Positions 8,011-16,156 of a DNA stretch of 64,000 nucleotides are shown here, piece after piece. The position numbers and the translations under genes were made by a program. The notes under the pieces were generated by a model that had not been told where the DNA came from, made no database searches, and saw nothing but the letters and a program-made list of their open reading frames with translations. The DNA comes from Shouchella hunanensis. GTDB lineage: Bacteria > Bacillota > Bacilli > Bacillales > Bacillaceae_D. The DNA lies in the NCBI RefSeq assembly GCF_028735875.1, contig NZ_CP117834.1, forward strand, positions 794,001-858,000, in the 5' to 3' direction. Numbering within the stretch: the stretch's first letter is position 1; each line of letters opens with the position of its first letter.

Positions 8011-9354
8011 ATGTACTTACCACCAAAGGATCGGTTAGATCAACTTTACCAAGAGGCAGAGACTCATCAATTAGGCCAGCAATTGAAAAGGGAACACCCC
8101 CCTCAAACAATATGGGGTATTCGAGGATACCCTGCTTTATTTACCTCTTATAGTATTTCTGTTATTGGTCAGTGGTTTGATTCGATCGCTCTAATGGTTC
8201 TATTCGCTTATATTTGGCAATCAAGCCCGATTTATCTGGGCTTGATTCCGGTAGCTCTTGCACTGCCACAAGTCATTTTCTCTCAGTTTGTTACCAGCTT
8301 GGTGAAACGTTTTCAAAAAATTCGCTTAATGGCGTTCGCCGATTGTTTAACTGCCTGTTTCACCATTGGACTCTTTTTTTCACCAACACCATGGCTTGCC
8401 CTCATTTTACTAAGCTTACGTAGTACGGCAAACGTTGTCCATTTTCCTATCCAACAAAGCCTAGTTCGAGAACTGGTTCCTGAGCACCTTCGACTTAAAG
8501 CAGTGTCTTGGAACGGTTTGGTGAGTCAAGGTGCCAAAATAATTGTTCCCTTTCTTGGAGGACTCTTTTTAACCGTGCTTACTCCACAAACACTATTACT
8601 TCTTAACGCAGCTGCTTTTCTTATTTCCGCAGCGATTTTATTTTCGATTCAACATTTAATTTCGCCAGCTTTTATGACAACACCTACAGCGTTTTCTAGA
8701 ACATCTTTTTTTGAAGAATGGAAATCCGGTTGGTTAGCTCTTTTTACTCACCCTTTACTACTCTCATTAGTTAGCCTGTCATTAATCGGTTTATTTTGCA
8801 TTCAATTCGTTGATTCCCAATTCCCTATTCTCTTTAGGGAAATTGCACCAACAAACCCACAACATTTAACACTAGTCATATCCGCTATTGGTTTTGGGGC
8901 GGTAACCATCATCACGATCTTTAACCGATTAAAAAAGCTTACCCACCTTCTTTTTTGGATTAGTACCTCTCTAGCACTTATCGCGCTTTCGTTTATTGGC
9001 TTTAGCCAAATTCAAGCTCATCATCCAATAATTCTTTTTCTTGTAATTGGCTTTATATGTGGAATCGGTACGGGTCTCTCGATCACGACCCTTAATTATG
9101 CGATACAGACCATTCCACGAGATGAAGAGGTAGCAAGTATTGCCTCAATTTCACAATCTCTTACAAGCCTTGTTGTTATCGTTGCACCACCGACTGGAGC
9201 CGTCCTTACTCAAGCAGTGGGCGTTCAAACCATGTTCGCTTTGTCTGGCATCGTCTTAATCATCTGCTTGTCTTTACCTGCTTTATTAAAAGGGAAAAAG
9301 AAGAGACTCTCTTCTAAAAAGAAAAGAATAAACTATGATAACTCAAGCTTATAA
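8011..9354 (+). CDS. MFS transporter (MFS_3/YfiS-like)
   Basis: A 447-residue inner-membrane major facilitator protein with about 12 hydrophobic segments and a cytoplasmic N-terminal tail of ~45 polar residues. The SISVIGQWFDSIAL stretch and the LSLRSTANVVHFPIQQSLVRELVP loop region are typical of the MFS_3 group, which includes putative multidrug exporters. It has an AAGGAG ribosome binding site and sits 14 nt after the NG-repeat gene in the sigma-factor operon. The substrate is unknown. Its place suggests that the sigma factor unit responds to, and exports, some compound; this is inference. Confidence 0.87.
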   Translation: MYLPPKDRLDQLYQEAETHQLGQQLKREHPPQTIWGIRGYPALFTSYSISVIGQWFDSIALMVLFAYIWQSSPIYLGLIPVALALPQVIFSQFVTSLVKRFQKIRLMAFADCLTACFTIGLFFSPTPWLALILLSLRSTANVVHFPIQQSLVRELVPEHLRLKAVSWNGLVSQGAKIIVPFLGGLFLTVLTPQTLLLLNAAAFLISAAILFSIQHLISPAFMTTPTAFSRTSFFEEWKSGWLALFTHPLLLSLVSLSLIGLFCIQFVDSQFPILFREIAPTNPQHLTLVISAIGFGAVTIITIFNRLKKLTHLLFWISTSLALIALSFIGFSQIQAHHPIILFLVIGFICGIGTGLSITTLNYAIQTIPRDEEVASIASISQSLTSLVVIVAPPTGAVLTQAVGVQTMFALSGIVLIICLSLPALLKGKKKRLSSKKKRINYDNSSL

Positions 9355-9403
9355 GGAAAAAGGATGACATTTGTTTTATACTACAAAGGAAAGGAGAATG
9401 CAT

Positions 9404-10318
9404 ATGCGGATATTAGTAGTTGGCGGAGGTGGCGTTGGTGGATACTTTGGCGCAAGACTTGCGGAAAAAGGGGAAGATGTTACTTTTTTAGTACGAGAAA
9501 AGAAAAAGAAACGCCTTACCGAGCAAGGATTACATGTGAGAAGTATTCACGGAGACATTGATTTAATCCCATCTCTTTTAACGTCAAGCGATAAAGCAAA
9601 CCCATTTGATCTCGTCATTTTCACAACAAAAGCGTACCACCTTGAACAAGCCATTCAGGATGTTCGTCCTTTTACAGATGAACAAACTTTGATTCTACCG
9701 TTGTTAAATGGCGTTGCTCATTATGAAACGCTCGATAAAGCATTTGGCGAGAATGTGATAGGCGGTCTTTGTTTTATTGAAAGCGCTATCGACTCAACCG
9801 AAGCAATTCGACAAACAAGCCAAGCTCACCGTCTCGTATACGGAAGTCGATCAGATCGTCAAACAGATCGAGTCGAACAGCTACATGCCCATTTTTCAGG
9901 AACAAAAGCAGATTTCATATTTTCGACTAACATCGAACAAGAAATTTGGCATAAATACCTGTTTATCACGGTGGCATCAGGTATCACAACTCTTTTCCGT
10001 TCAAGTATTGGTCCCATTCTCAGCAATGAAGAAGGCAAAGCCTTCATTAGAAGATTTTTAACTGAATGCGTTACGATCATGAAGGCTGAAGAAGCGCCTT
10101 TGTCCCCGACTATTATCGCTGATCATATGCGTACCTTTGAATCCGTTAACGCTGACATGAAGTCGTCCATGCTCCGTGATATGGAACAGCGTTCAACAAC
10201 AGAAGCCCGCCATCTTCAAGGTTACTTAATAAAACGGGCCGCAAAACACGGTATTGAAGTCCCAACGCTTTCAACCGTTTACACAAATGTAAGCCTTTAC
10301 GAAGCAAGACTTACATAA
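9404..10318 (+). CDS. panE: 2-dehydropantoate 2-reductase-like protein (PanE/ApbA family)
   Basis: NADPH-dependent ketopantoate reductase family, 304 residues; the canonical reaction makes pantoate for coenzyme A. The Rossmann start MRILVVGGGGVGGYFGARL is classical, and TTKAYHLEQA contains the family's conserved lysine (KAY). The C-terminal domain carries the E..SSMLRDME segment around residue 240, matching the substrate and helix region. The start was chosen because AAGGAG lies 7 nt upstream; another ATG is two codons earlier. It is the last gene of the sigma-factor operon. Many bacilli hold several PanE paralogs, so a different 2-oxoacid substrate is possible. Confidence 0.85.
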   Translation: MRILVVGGGGVGGYFGARLAEKGEDVTFLVREKKKKRLTEQGLHVRSIHGDIDLIPSLLTSSDKANPFDLVIFTTKAYHLEQAIQDVRPFTDEQTLILPLLNGVAHYETLDKAFGENVIGGLCFIESAIDSTEAIRQTSQAHRLVYGSRSDRQTDRVEQLHAHFSGTKADFIFSTNIEQEIWHKYLFITVASGITTLFRSSIGPILSNEEGKAFIRRFLTECVTIMKAEEAPLSPTIIADHMRTFESVNADMKSSMLRDMEQRSTTEARHLQGYLIKRAAKHGIEVPTLSTVYTNVSLYEARLT

Positions 10319-10323
10319 AACAC

Positions 10324-10358
10324 AAAGAAGGCGTGGATTAAAAAACCACGCCCTCTTT
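10324..10358 (+). terminator. Bidirectional terminator between convergent operons
   Basis: Stem AAAGAAGGCGTGG / CCACGCCCTCTTT around an A-rich loop, lying between the panE-like stop and the kinase stop. It is T-rich on the plus side and A-rich upstream, so it can serve both operons. Confidence 0.8.
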
Positions 10359-10361
10359 CGT

Positions 10362-11795
10362 TTATTCTTTTCCTTCAAGAATGGCTACAGCTTCTTTAAG
10401 TGTCTCAGGTTGTCCTACATTCCCTGGAAAAATCACATACGCTTTCCCCGGGAACTTACTTTCCTGTCCTGTCTTCCAAACAGGAATTCCTGGTTTAATT
10501 TGACCTGCTACTACTGCTCTTTCAACACTTAGACCAATCGTCCCAATACTACTCGATGTTATCCCGCCTTTTGCTACGATATAACTCGGCTCAACTTCTA
10601 GATCCCGCACTATGCTTGTGACTGCATCAGAAATTTTAACCGATTGTTTTAATTCCTCTTCTTGCATATTGTCACCTAAATCCAGACGCTCTCTGCGTGT
10701 ATAATAAACAACCGATTCCCCATTTTTAATGGCCTCTTCACATGCAAGACGTACACGTTTCGTTTCTTGTACAAATTTCTCGTCATCTTGCACAAGATGA
10801 ACATCAAATTCGATTCCTTTTACTAAGCCACTATCAAGAAGGTGCTTAAGTTGTTCCGTTGTTTTTTTCACGTGGGAACCTACTGCAATTAGTCCACCAT
10901 GCTGACTTCCTTTTGTGACCATATCTTCTCGTTTAAGTAACGGCTTATCTGTGATACCACCAATAACCTTTGTCAACGCAGCAGCACTTCGAGCGATAAA
11001 ATGCTTCCTTTGCTTTAACGCTCTTAATAAAGCCGTTGCAAACACTTCAACATCTTCATAGCCAACAGCATTCACCACAATTTTTTGGAAATCAGTCGCT
11101 GCGGATAATTGTGCTGTAATTTTTTCAATGGCAACATCTCGTAAATCTTCAAGGGAAATGTAAATCGTCTCTTCTTTTTGGTAACGACCATTTGTTTTTT
11201 CTTCGATGTACTCACCTAAATGAGAAGAAGCAAAACCAAATGTGCGGTCATTGGCAAATTCCGTTTCTCCAGCCGGCACGAGTTCTGTACCATTTTGAAC
11301 GTAATGAATATTATTAATGGTAAAGCGTCCTCCTTCTTTAAAGAAAGGAATGATAATTTCCCCATCAAAGTGCTTTTGTCCCATGGATTCAATTTTCGTT
11401 TTAATGGTTTCGGTTTCTAATGGATAATGTCCACGTAATGTTGAATCACCACGGCTAATAAGCAAATATGGAGTATTCTCCGCATCCGCAACTTCTTGTA
11501 CACGTTCCGCAATTTCTTCATGACATTGAATGGTTTCCTCTTCAGTAAAACCGCGTGAATTTGTTAATATAAAGAACATCGATTGATCTTCTTTGAAACC
11601 AGCTTGAATCGATGCTTTCGTCCAATCTGTAAACACAGAAACGCCATGAACGGTTTGAATGCCTGTTGGATCGTCATCTAAGACAACAATCTTATATGGA
11701 GATGCTTGTTGTTCTGCTTTAAGAAGTGACTGTATTTCATGGCGATCGACAGGCTTAATGCTTGCAAACGTCTCTTCCGCATTTAACTGTTTCAT
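10362..11795 (-). CDS. Four-carbon acid sugar kinase (DUF1537, OtnK/DtnK-like)
   Basis: A 477-residue ATP-dependent kinase of the DUF1537 family. Characterised members phosphorylate D-threonate, 3-oxo-tetronates or D-erythronate derivatives at C4. The N-terminal substrate domain starts with VVLDDDPTGIQTVHGV and contains ISRGDSTLRGHYPLE. The C-terminal nucleotide domain carries AKGGITSSSIGT and FPGNVGQPET. Its start overlaps the stop of the upstream dehydrogenase by 4 nt (ATGA), indicating coupled expression and consecutive steps. Which tetronate stereoisomer is used cannot be told from sequence. Confidence 0.9.
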   Translation of the reverse strand: MKQLNAEETFASIKPVDRHEIQSLLKAEQQASPYKIVVLDDDPTGIQTVHGVSVFTDWTKASIQAGFKEDQSMFFILTNSRGFTEEETIQCHEEIAERVQEVADAENTPYLLISRGDSTLRGHYPLETETIKTKIESMGQKHFDGEIIIPFFKEGGRFTINNIHYVQNGTELVPAGETEFANDRTFGFASSHLGEYIEEKTNGRYQKEETIYISLEDLRDVAIEKITAQLSAATDFQKIVVNAVGYEDVEVFATALLRALKQRKHFIARSAAALTKVIGGITDKPLLKREDMVTKGSQHGGLIAVGSHVKKTTEQLKHLLDSGLVKGIEFDVHLVQDDEKFVQETKRVRLACEEAIKNGESVVYYTRRERLDLGDNMQEEELKQSVKISDAVTSIVRDLEVEPSYIVAKGGITSSSIGTIGLSVERAVVAGQIKPGIPVWKTGQESKFPGKAYVIFPGNVGQPETLKEAVAILEGKE

Positions 11796-12697
11796 TCGTT
11801 CTCCTCCTTGCGCTGAACGATTACATTGGCTAGCTTTTCATAGTGTTGAACAATGCCACCGTGATCGATTGCTTGCTTCCCATCAGCACTTAATGAATGG
11901 AAAATCTCAAGCAATTGACTGGAAAGCGGTAATGGAACGTGCATTTCATGCGCAGTATTCATAACGTTCGTTAAATCCTTCATATTAATATCAATTCGAC
12001 CACCGGCGACAAAATTACGATCTAAAATCATCGGTATTTTTGCGTCCATCACGGTGCTACCAGCTAGACCACCACGAATCGCTTGATACATTTTTTCAAT
12101 ATCAATACCTGCCTTGGATGCCAATACAAGCGCCTCCGAAACAGCCGCAATGTTTAAATTAACAATAATTTGGTTTGCAAGTTTCGCTGTTGTTCCACAC
12201 CCAGCGTCCCCAACAAGAACAATATCTGTTCCCATCGCTTCTAGCACTGGTTTTGCTTGAGCAAAAACGTCTTCTTCTCCACCAACCATAATGGCAAGTG
12301 TTCCATCAACGGCTTTAGGTTCTCCACCACTTACAGGGGCATCCAAGAAATGTACACCTTTTTCTGCTGCATGTGTCGCCATTTGCTTTGAATCAACAGG
12401 TGATACAGAGCTCATATCGACAATGATTAACCCTTTTTCTGCTCCTTCAATTACACCATTTACACCAAAAACAGCTGCGCGAACATGTTCACCTTTTGGT
12501 AACATCGTAATAAGTACATCACTGTTTTCAGCTACTTCTTTTCCTGACGAAGCTGCAACGGCACCTTCAGCAGCGATTGCCTTTACTGCATCTTGATTAA
12601 GGTCAAATGCCGTTACGCTAAAACCAGCTTTTAATAAATTTCGCGTCATCGGCATACCCATAATACCTAATCCAATAAATCCTACACGTTTGTTCAT
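11792..12697 (-). CDS. Beta-hydroxyacid dehydrogenase (LtnD/GarR-like)
   Basis: NAD(P)-dependent dehydrogenase of the 3-hydroxyisobutyrate/tartronate-semialdehyde reductase family, 301 residues. The N-terminal GFIGLGIMGMPM is the dinucleotide motif. DAPVSGGEPKAVDGTL is the substrate-binding signature, and KLANQ carries the catalytic lysine. The GTTAKLANQ context and its coupling to a DUF1537 kinase point to oxidation of a C4 sugar acid to an oxo-tetronate, as in LtnD/OtnD pathways (family knowledge plus inference). It is separated from gntP by 94 nt containing a hairpin that may lower readthrough. Confidence 0.9.
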   Translation of the reverse strand: MNKRVGFIGLGIMGMPMTRNLLKAGFSVTAFDLNQDAVKAIAAEGAVAASSGKEVAENSDVLITMLPKGEHVRAAVFGVNGVIEGAEKGLIIVDMSSVSPVDSKQMATHAAEKGVHFLDAPVSGGEPKAVDGTLAIMVGGEEDVFAQAKPVLEAMGTDIVLVGDAGCGTTAKLANQIIVNLNIAAVSEALVLASKAGIDIEKMYQAIRGGLAGSTVMDAKIPMILDRNFVAGGRIDINMKDLTNVMNTAHEMHVPLPLSSQLLEIFHSLSADGKQAIDHGGIVQHYEKLANVIVQRKEENE

Positions 12698-12754
12698 GTT
12701 TCTTCTCCACCTTTATCTCTGTTGTTAATTATTTATTTCTGTAAGTAAAGCCGG

Positions 12755-12782
12755 AAAAAACCAACTAAATAGTCGGTTTTTC
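12755..12782 (-). terminator. Putative partial terminator between gntP and dehydrogenase
   Basis: On the minus strand AACCGACT-loop-AGTTGGTT (one G-T pair) is followed by a run of T. It sits inside the presumed operon, so it would attenuate rather than end transcription, or the dehydrogenase/kinase pair may have its own promoter. Confidence 0.55.
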
Positions 12783-12791
12783 CATTGTCAT

Positions 12792-14156
12792 TTAAAGTCC
12801 TGGTAAGAATCCTGCGATTGCACTTAAGAAGAAAATAAAGGCAAGTGCCGTTACACCAGCAATGAATCCTCCTAGACTCCAAACACGAAGCGTTTCTGCA
12901 ACGGACAAACGCCCGAATTTAGACACTACCCAGAAGCCTGAGTCGTTCGGTAATGAAAGACCGATACCTCCCGCACAAATGGCAAGTCCAAGTAGAACTG
13001 GCGACACACCTAAATCAATAGCCATCGGCCCTAATATACTCGCTGTTGTAACAAGAGCAACGGTTGCACTACCAAGAGAAGCTCTTAGGATTTGTGCAAA
13101 AACAAAACCTAATAATAGTGCAGGCATGTTCATCCCCTGCATAACACTAATCAACAGATCACCTAAACCTGTTTCTTGTACGACTCGTCCAAAAGCTCCA
13201 CCAGCACCTGTAATTAAAACGACCATACCAGACGCTTCAAATGCTTGACGAAATACCGTTGGAGTTGATTCCTTAATGTATTTAGGCAAAACAAACATTG
13301 CGACAACAACACTGATCAAAAGTGCCATGTTTTTATCGCCGATTGTTGCAAAGATCGTCGGAATGATCTGCTCTTGATCATTGCGGTAAATGACGTTATT
13401 AATTAACGTGTTGGATAAGATGAGTACAATCGGTAATGCGAGCATCGCGTATGAAAGCCAAGTCGGTATTTCACGTGATACTGTGTTATCGACGTTTTCA
13501 ATATCTTCAACTGCATCATCTAATCGATTACCATTTGGAATTCGTTTGCCGATAAACTTCCCGTAAAGAACACCACCTACTAACGTTGCCGGAATGGCTA
13601 CTAGTAAACCGTAGAGAAAGAATATTCCTATGTCTGTGCCCATTTGGTCTGCAACAACTAATGGACCAGGAGTTGGAATAATTAAGCTATGTGAAACAAT
13701 TAAGCCAATAGCAAGAATGGCTACAAAGGTCGCCAATGAAATCTTTGTTTTAATTGATAAGCTTTGTACAAGTTTATTTAAGATAATAAAGGCTGCATCA
13801 AAAAATACTGGGATTGCAACAGTTGTAGCTGTAGCAGCCAATGCATATGGTGAATTTTTTATTCCGAATGCCCGCAACATAGAGCTAGCAATTTTCTCAA
13901 TGGCACCAGAGGCAGCAAGGAACTGACCAAAGATGATTCCAAGACCGATTAAGATCCCGACGCCTGTAAGAGTAGCACCAAACCCTTCTGCAACAACAGT
14001 CGGTACATTACGTGTAGGAATGGCCGATACAAGACCAAGTCCAACAGCGATGACGAGTAACGAAATAAATGCATCCCATTTGAATTTCATAATAAGAATA
14101 AAGAGAATGATAAGAGCGACAACAAATCCGATAATTAATCCATTGCCAGTTAACAT
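12792..14156 (-). CDS. GntP-family sugar acid permease
   Basis: A 454-residue membrane symporter of the gluconate:H+ family, very hydrophobic throughout with about 12-14 segments. Family-like features include the N-terminal FKWDAFISLLVIAVGLGL region, IPTPGPLVVADQMG and a C-terminal LPNDSGFWVVSKF segment. It lies directly downstream of the RpiR regulator gene (51 nt) and upstream of the tetronate dehydrogenase and kinase, so it most likely imports the C4 acid sugar for that pathway. The substrate is inferred from neighbours; gluconate itself is less likely because no gluconokinase is present. Confidence 0.9.
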   Translation of the reverse strand: MLTGNGLIIGFVVALIILFILIMKFKWDAFISLLVIAVGLGLVSAIPTRNVPTVVAEGFGATLTGVGILIGLGIIFGQFLAASGAIEKIASSMLRAFGIKNSPYALAATATTVAIPVFFDAAFIILNKLVQSLSIKTKISLATFVAILAIGLIVSHSLIIPTPGPLVVADQMGTDIGIFFLYGLLVAIPATLVGGVLYGKFIGKRIPNGNRLDDAVEDIENVDNTVSREIPTWLSYAMLALPIVLILSNTLINNVIYRNDQEQIIPTIFATIGDKNMALLISVVVAMFVLPKYIKESTPTVFRQAFEASGMVVLITGAGGAFGRVVQETGLGDLLISVMQGMNMPALLLGFVFAQILRASLGSATVALVTTASILGPMAIDLGVSPVLLGLAICAGGIGLSLPNDSGFWVVSKFGRLSVAETLRVWSLGGFIAGVTALAFIFFLSAIAGFLPGL

Positions 14157-14207
14157 GAGCCCACCTCATTAAAATGACTTTTTAATTGTTTTAGCGTTTG
14201 TAAATCG

Positions 14208-15053
14208 TTATTTTTTCATGCGTGTGACGGCCAAACGGGACTGATTTATTTTTTGCTTGGCATCCTCACCTGCTTCAGCCGCAACTCGTGTATAAAGCGT
14301 ATCCATTAAAACGAGTTGAACGAGCCTTGAAATCATTGCATCTGATTGATGCTTCGTTTCATGAGCTTGAGTTAGAAAGACATTATCTGCAACACTTGCA
14401 ATACTTGAATGCTCATTTGCGGTAATCACAATAAGATAAGCCCCGTGTTTCTTTGCCATCTTTAACACTTCATATATATTTGTCGTTTCTCCAGAATGAG
14501 AAATCGCCAGAATCACATCTTTATTCGTCATGTGGCTTGCATAAATTGCTTGATAATGCGGGTCTTTAACTGAAAGTACATTCCCGCCTAAACGCATAAA
14601 TTTGTGCGCACCGTCTTCAGCCATTGTGGCAGATAACCCCTGACCAAAGAAGTAAAGCCTGTTCGCTTCTATAATGGCTTGAACCGCTTCTTCCACACGT
14701 TCATTTGAAAGCCTTTCTTTTGTTAAAGCCATGGCTTGAAAAACCTGATCGGCCATTTTTCCAAAAATAGTCTCTGCCATATCTTCTTTTGCAATATCAA
14801 TAATCTCTAAAGAAGACGGTTTCATATCAGCCATTTCTTGCGCTAACGCAACTTTAAGCTCTTGATAGGACTGATATTCAAGCTTTTTATACAAGCGAAC
14901 GACACTAGGTTCACTTACTTCACTTAGCATCGCAAGTTCTCCCATAGACAGAAGAAATGGTTTGTCCTGCACTTTTAACTGATGAATAATCTTTTCTTCA
15001 GTTGCCGTAAGCGATTTCTTTTTAAGCGTAATGCGTTCTTCAAACCGAAGCAT
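14208..15053 (-). CDS. RpiR-family transcriptional regulator
   Basis: A 281-residue regulator with an N-terminal HTH_6 domain (about 1-78, with the MLSEVSEPSVVRLYKKL helix-turn-helix) and a C-terminal SIS sugar-phosphate-binding domain (about 120-250, including FFGQGLSA and AISHSGETTNIYEV). RpiR proteins sense phosphosugars. The gene is divergent from the aldolase and leads the gntP-dehydrogenase-kinase genes. Two TGTAGT/ACTACA dyads in the shared intergenic region are its probable operators. The ligand is likely a phosphorylated intermediate of the pathway, but that is inference. Confidence 0.9.
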   Translation of the reverse strand: MLRFEERITLKKKSLTATEEKIIHQLKVQDKPFLLSMGELAMLSEVSEPSVVRLYKKLEYQSYQELKVALAQEMADMKPSSLEIIDIAKEDMAETIFGKMADQVFQAMALTKERLSNERVEEAVQAIIEANRLYFFGQGLSATMAEDGAHKFMRLGGNVLSVKDPHYQAIYASHMTNKDVILAISHSGETTNIYEVLKMAKKHGAYLIVITANEHSSIASVADNVFLTQAHETKHQSDAMISRLVQLVLMDTLYTRVAAEAGEDAKQKINQSRLAVTRMKK

Positions 15054-15072
15054 TCTCTTCCCTCCTCATTTC

Positions 15073-15090
15073 TGTAGTAATATTACTACA
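15073..15090. promoter_or_regulatory. RpiR-type operator (perfect 18-bp palindrome)
   Basis: TGTAGTAATATTACTACA is a perfect palindrome 19 nt upstream of the rpiR start, so it is placed to control the minus-strand operon. A weaker dyad TGTAACGCTTACA follows at 15093-15105. Palindromes of the TGTAGT/ACTACA kind are typical for RpiR regulators. Confidence 0.75.
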
Positions 15091-15140
15091 TATGTAACGC
15101 TTACACAACAGGTTTTTTTTCTTTTTCTACATAATTCGAC

Positions 15141-15169
15141 TTGATTTGTACAAAATAGAAGCTTATTAT
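15141..15169 (+). promoter_or_regulatory. Aldolase promoter
   Basis: TTGATT, a 17-nt spacer, then TATTAT: a good sigma-A-type match. Transcription would start near 15176, just before the second operator. Confidence 0.6.
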
Positions 15170-15179
15170 GTGCTTAACA

Positions 15180-15195
15180 TGTAGTTTTAACTACA
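15180..15195. promoter_or_regulatory. Second RpiR-type operator
   Basis: TGTAGTTTTAACTACA has perfect 7-bp arms and a 2-nt centre, and the same arm sequence as the palindrome at 15073. It covers the predicted aldolase transcription start, which fits repression by steric block. Confidence 0.7.
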
Positions 15196-15213
15196 AAGTA
15201 GGAGGAATTGGTA

Positions 15214-16050
15214 ATGTTTACTACAACAAAAGACGTTCTCGCTTATGCAGAGAAAACAAACACAGCCATTGCAGCATTTAATTGCTACAACGCCGAAACG
15301 ATCCAAGCCGCTGTAAAAGCAGCAGAGAATCAACAGCAACCAGTCATTATAGCGTATGGGGAACGGTACAAAGAGTATATGAACTTAGAAGCTTTTGCTG
15401 CCTTTACCAAAGTGATTGCCGAACAAGCTTCCGTTGACGTGGCTCTTCACCTTGATCATAGCTATGAGTTTGAAACGATTCGTCGTGCTGTTCATGCTGG
15501 ATTTACATCGGTTATGTTCGATGGATCAGCTTTATCATTGGAAGAAAACATTAAACAGACAAAAGAAGTCGTTGATTTTGCACATGAACACGGGGTTGAT
15601 GTTGAAGCAGAGATAGGCTCTATGCAAAAAGGTGCTTTCTCCGATGAAGAAGAAGGTGACGGTCGCTTAACAGATCCTGATGAAGCAGCAGATTTTGTTA
15701 AAAAAACAAATGTTGATTTTCTTGCCGCTTCTATTGGAACCGTTCATGGAATGTATGATGGTGACCCAGAGATTCGTTTAGATTTACTTGACGCTCTTAA
15801 AGAAAGAATTGATACTCCACTAGTTTTACACGGCGGTTCAGGAACACCTGAAAAGGAAGTACTTCAAGCTATTGAAAAAGGTATTCGCAAAATAAATGTC
15901 AATACAGAAATATCTTTGACTGCTGTCGAAACCATTACTGAGACAGTAGACAAGAATCCAAAAGCACACTTAAGTGTCGTCATGGAAAACGCTCAAAAAG
16001 CAATGAGTAACCATATGGAAAAGGTTGTTACACTTTATAAAAATAAATAA
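15214..16050 (+). CDS. Class II ketose-bisphosphate aldolase family protein
   Basis: Zinc-dependent aldolase of the FBA/KbaY/GatY family, 278 residues. The metal ligands are visible: HLDHS (His at about 84), the Glu in VEAEIGSMQ, the His in TVHGMY and the His in LHGGSG. NVNTEI, which binds phosphate in the family, is also present. It is divergent from rpiR and under its presumed control, so it should perform the last, C-C-cleaving or decarboxylating step after the DUF1537 kinase, giving DHAP or a similar triose. The start ATG was chosen for AGGAGG 8 nt upstream. The usual partner in tetronate pathways (OtnC or PdxA2) is absent. Confidence 0.88.
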   Translation: MFTTTKDVLAYAEKTNTAIAAFNCYNAETIQAAVKAAENQQQPVIIAYGERYKEYMNLEAFAAFTKVIAEQASVDVALHLDHSYEFETIRRAVHAGFTSVMFDGSALSLEENIKQTKEVVDFAHEHGVDVEAEIGSMQKGAFSDEEEGDGRLTDPDEAADFVKKTNVDFLAASIGTVHGMYDGDPEIRLDLLDALKERIDTPLVLHGGSGTPEKEVLQAIEKGIRKINVNTEISLTAVETITETVDKNPKAHLSVVMENAQKAMSNHMEKVVTLYKNK

Positions 16051-16064
16051 GCTACAAAGAATGG

Positions 16065-16092
16065 AAGCGACCTAAAAAGGGTCGCTTTTTTT
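16065..16092 (+). terminator. Aldolase terminator
   Basis: Stem AAGCGACC / GGTCGCTT with a short A-rich loop and a long T-run. Confidence 0.85.
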
Positions 16093-16094
16093 AA

Positions 16095-16124
16095 TGTATG
16101 TTTTCTTTTCGGTTCCACATAATA
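16095..16124 (+). promoter_or_regulatory. Sigma-G-like promoter of ger operon
   Basis: TGTATG, 17-nt spacer, CATAATA. This agrees well with the forespore sigma-G consensus (TGnATA ... CATAnTA) known for gerA-type operons, and starts the leader 33 nt before the first ATG. Confidence 0.6.
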
Positions 16125-16156
16125 AGCTTTATTCAGGGAAAAGGAGGGTCAGTAGT

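Noticed and set aside
12291-12596. Plus-strand open frame over the dehydrogenase
   Set aside because: Antisense shadow of a conserved dehydrogenase; no RBS and no family resemblance.
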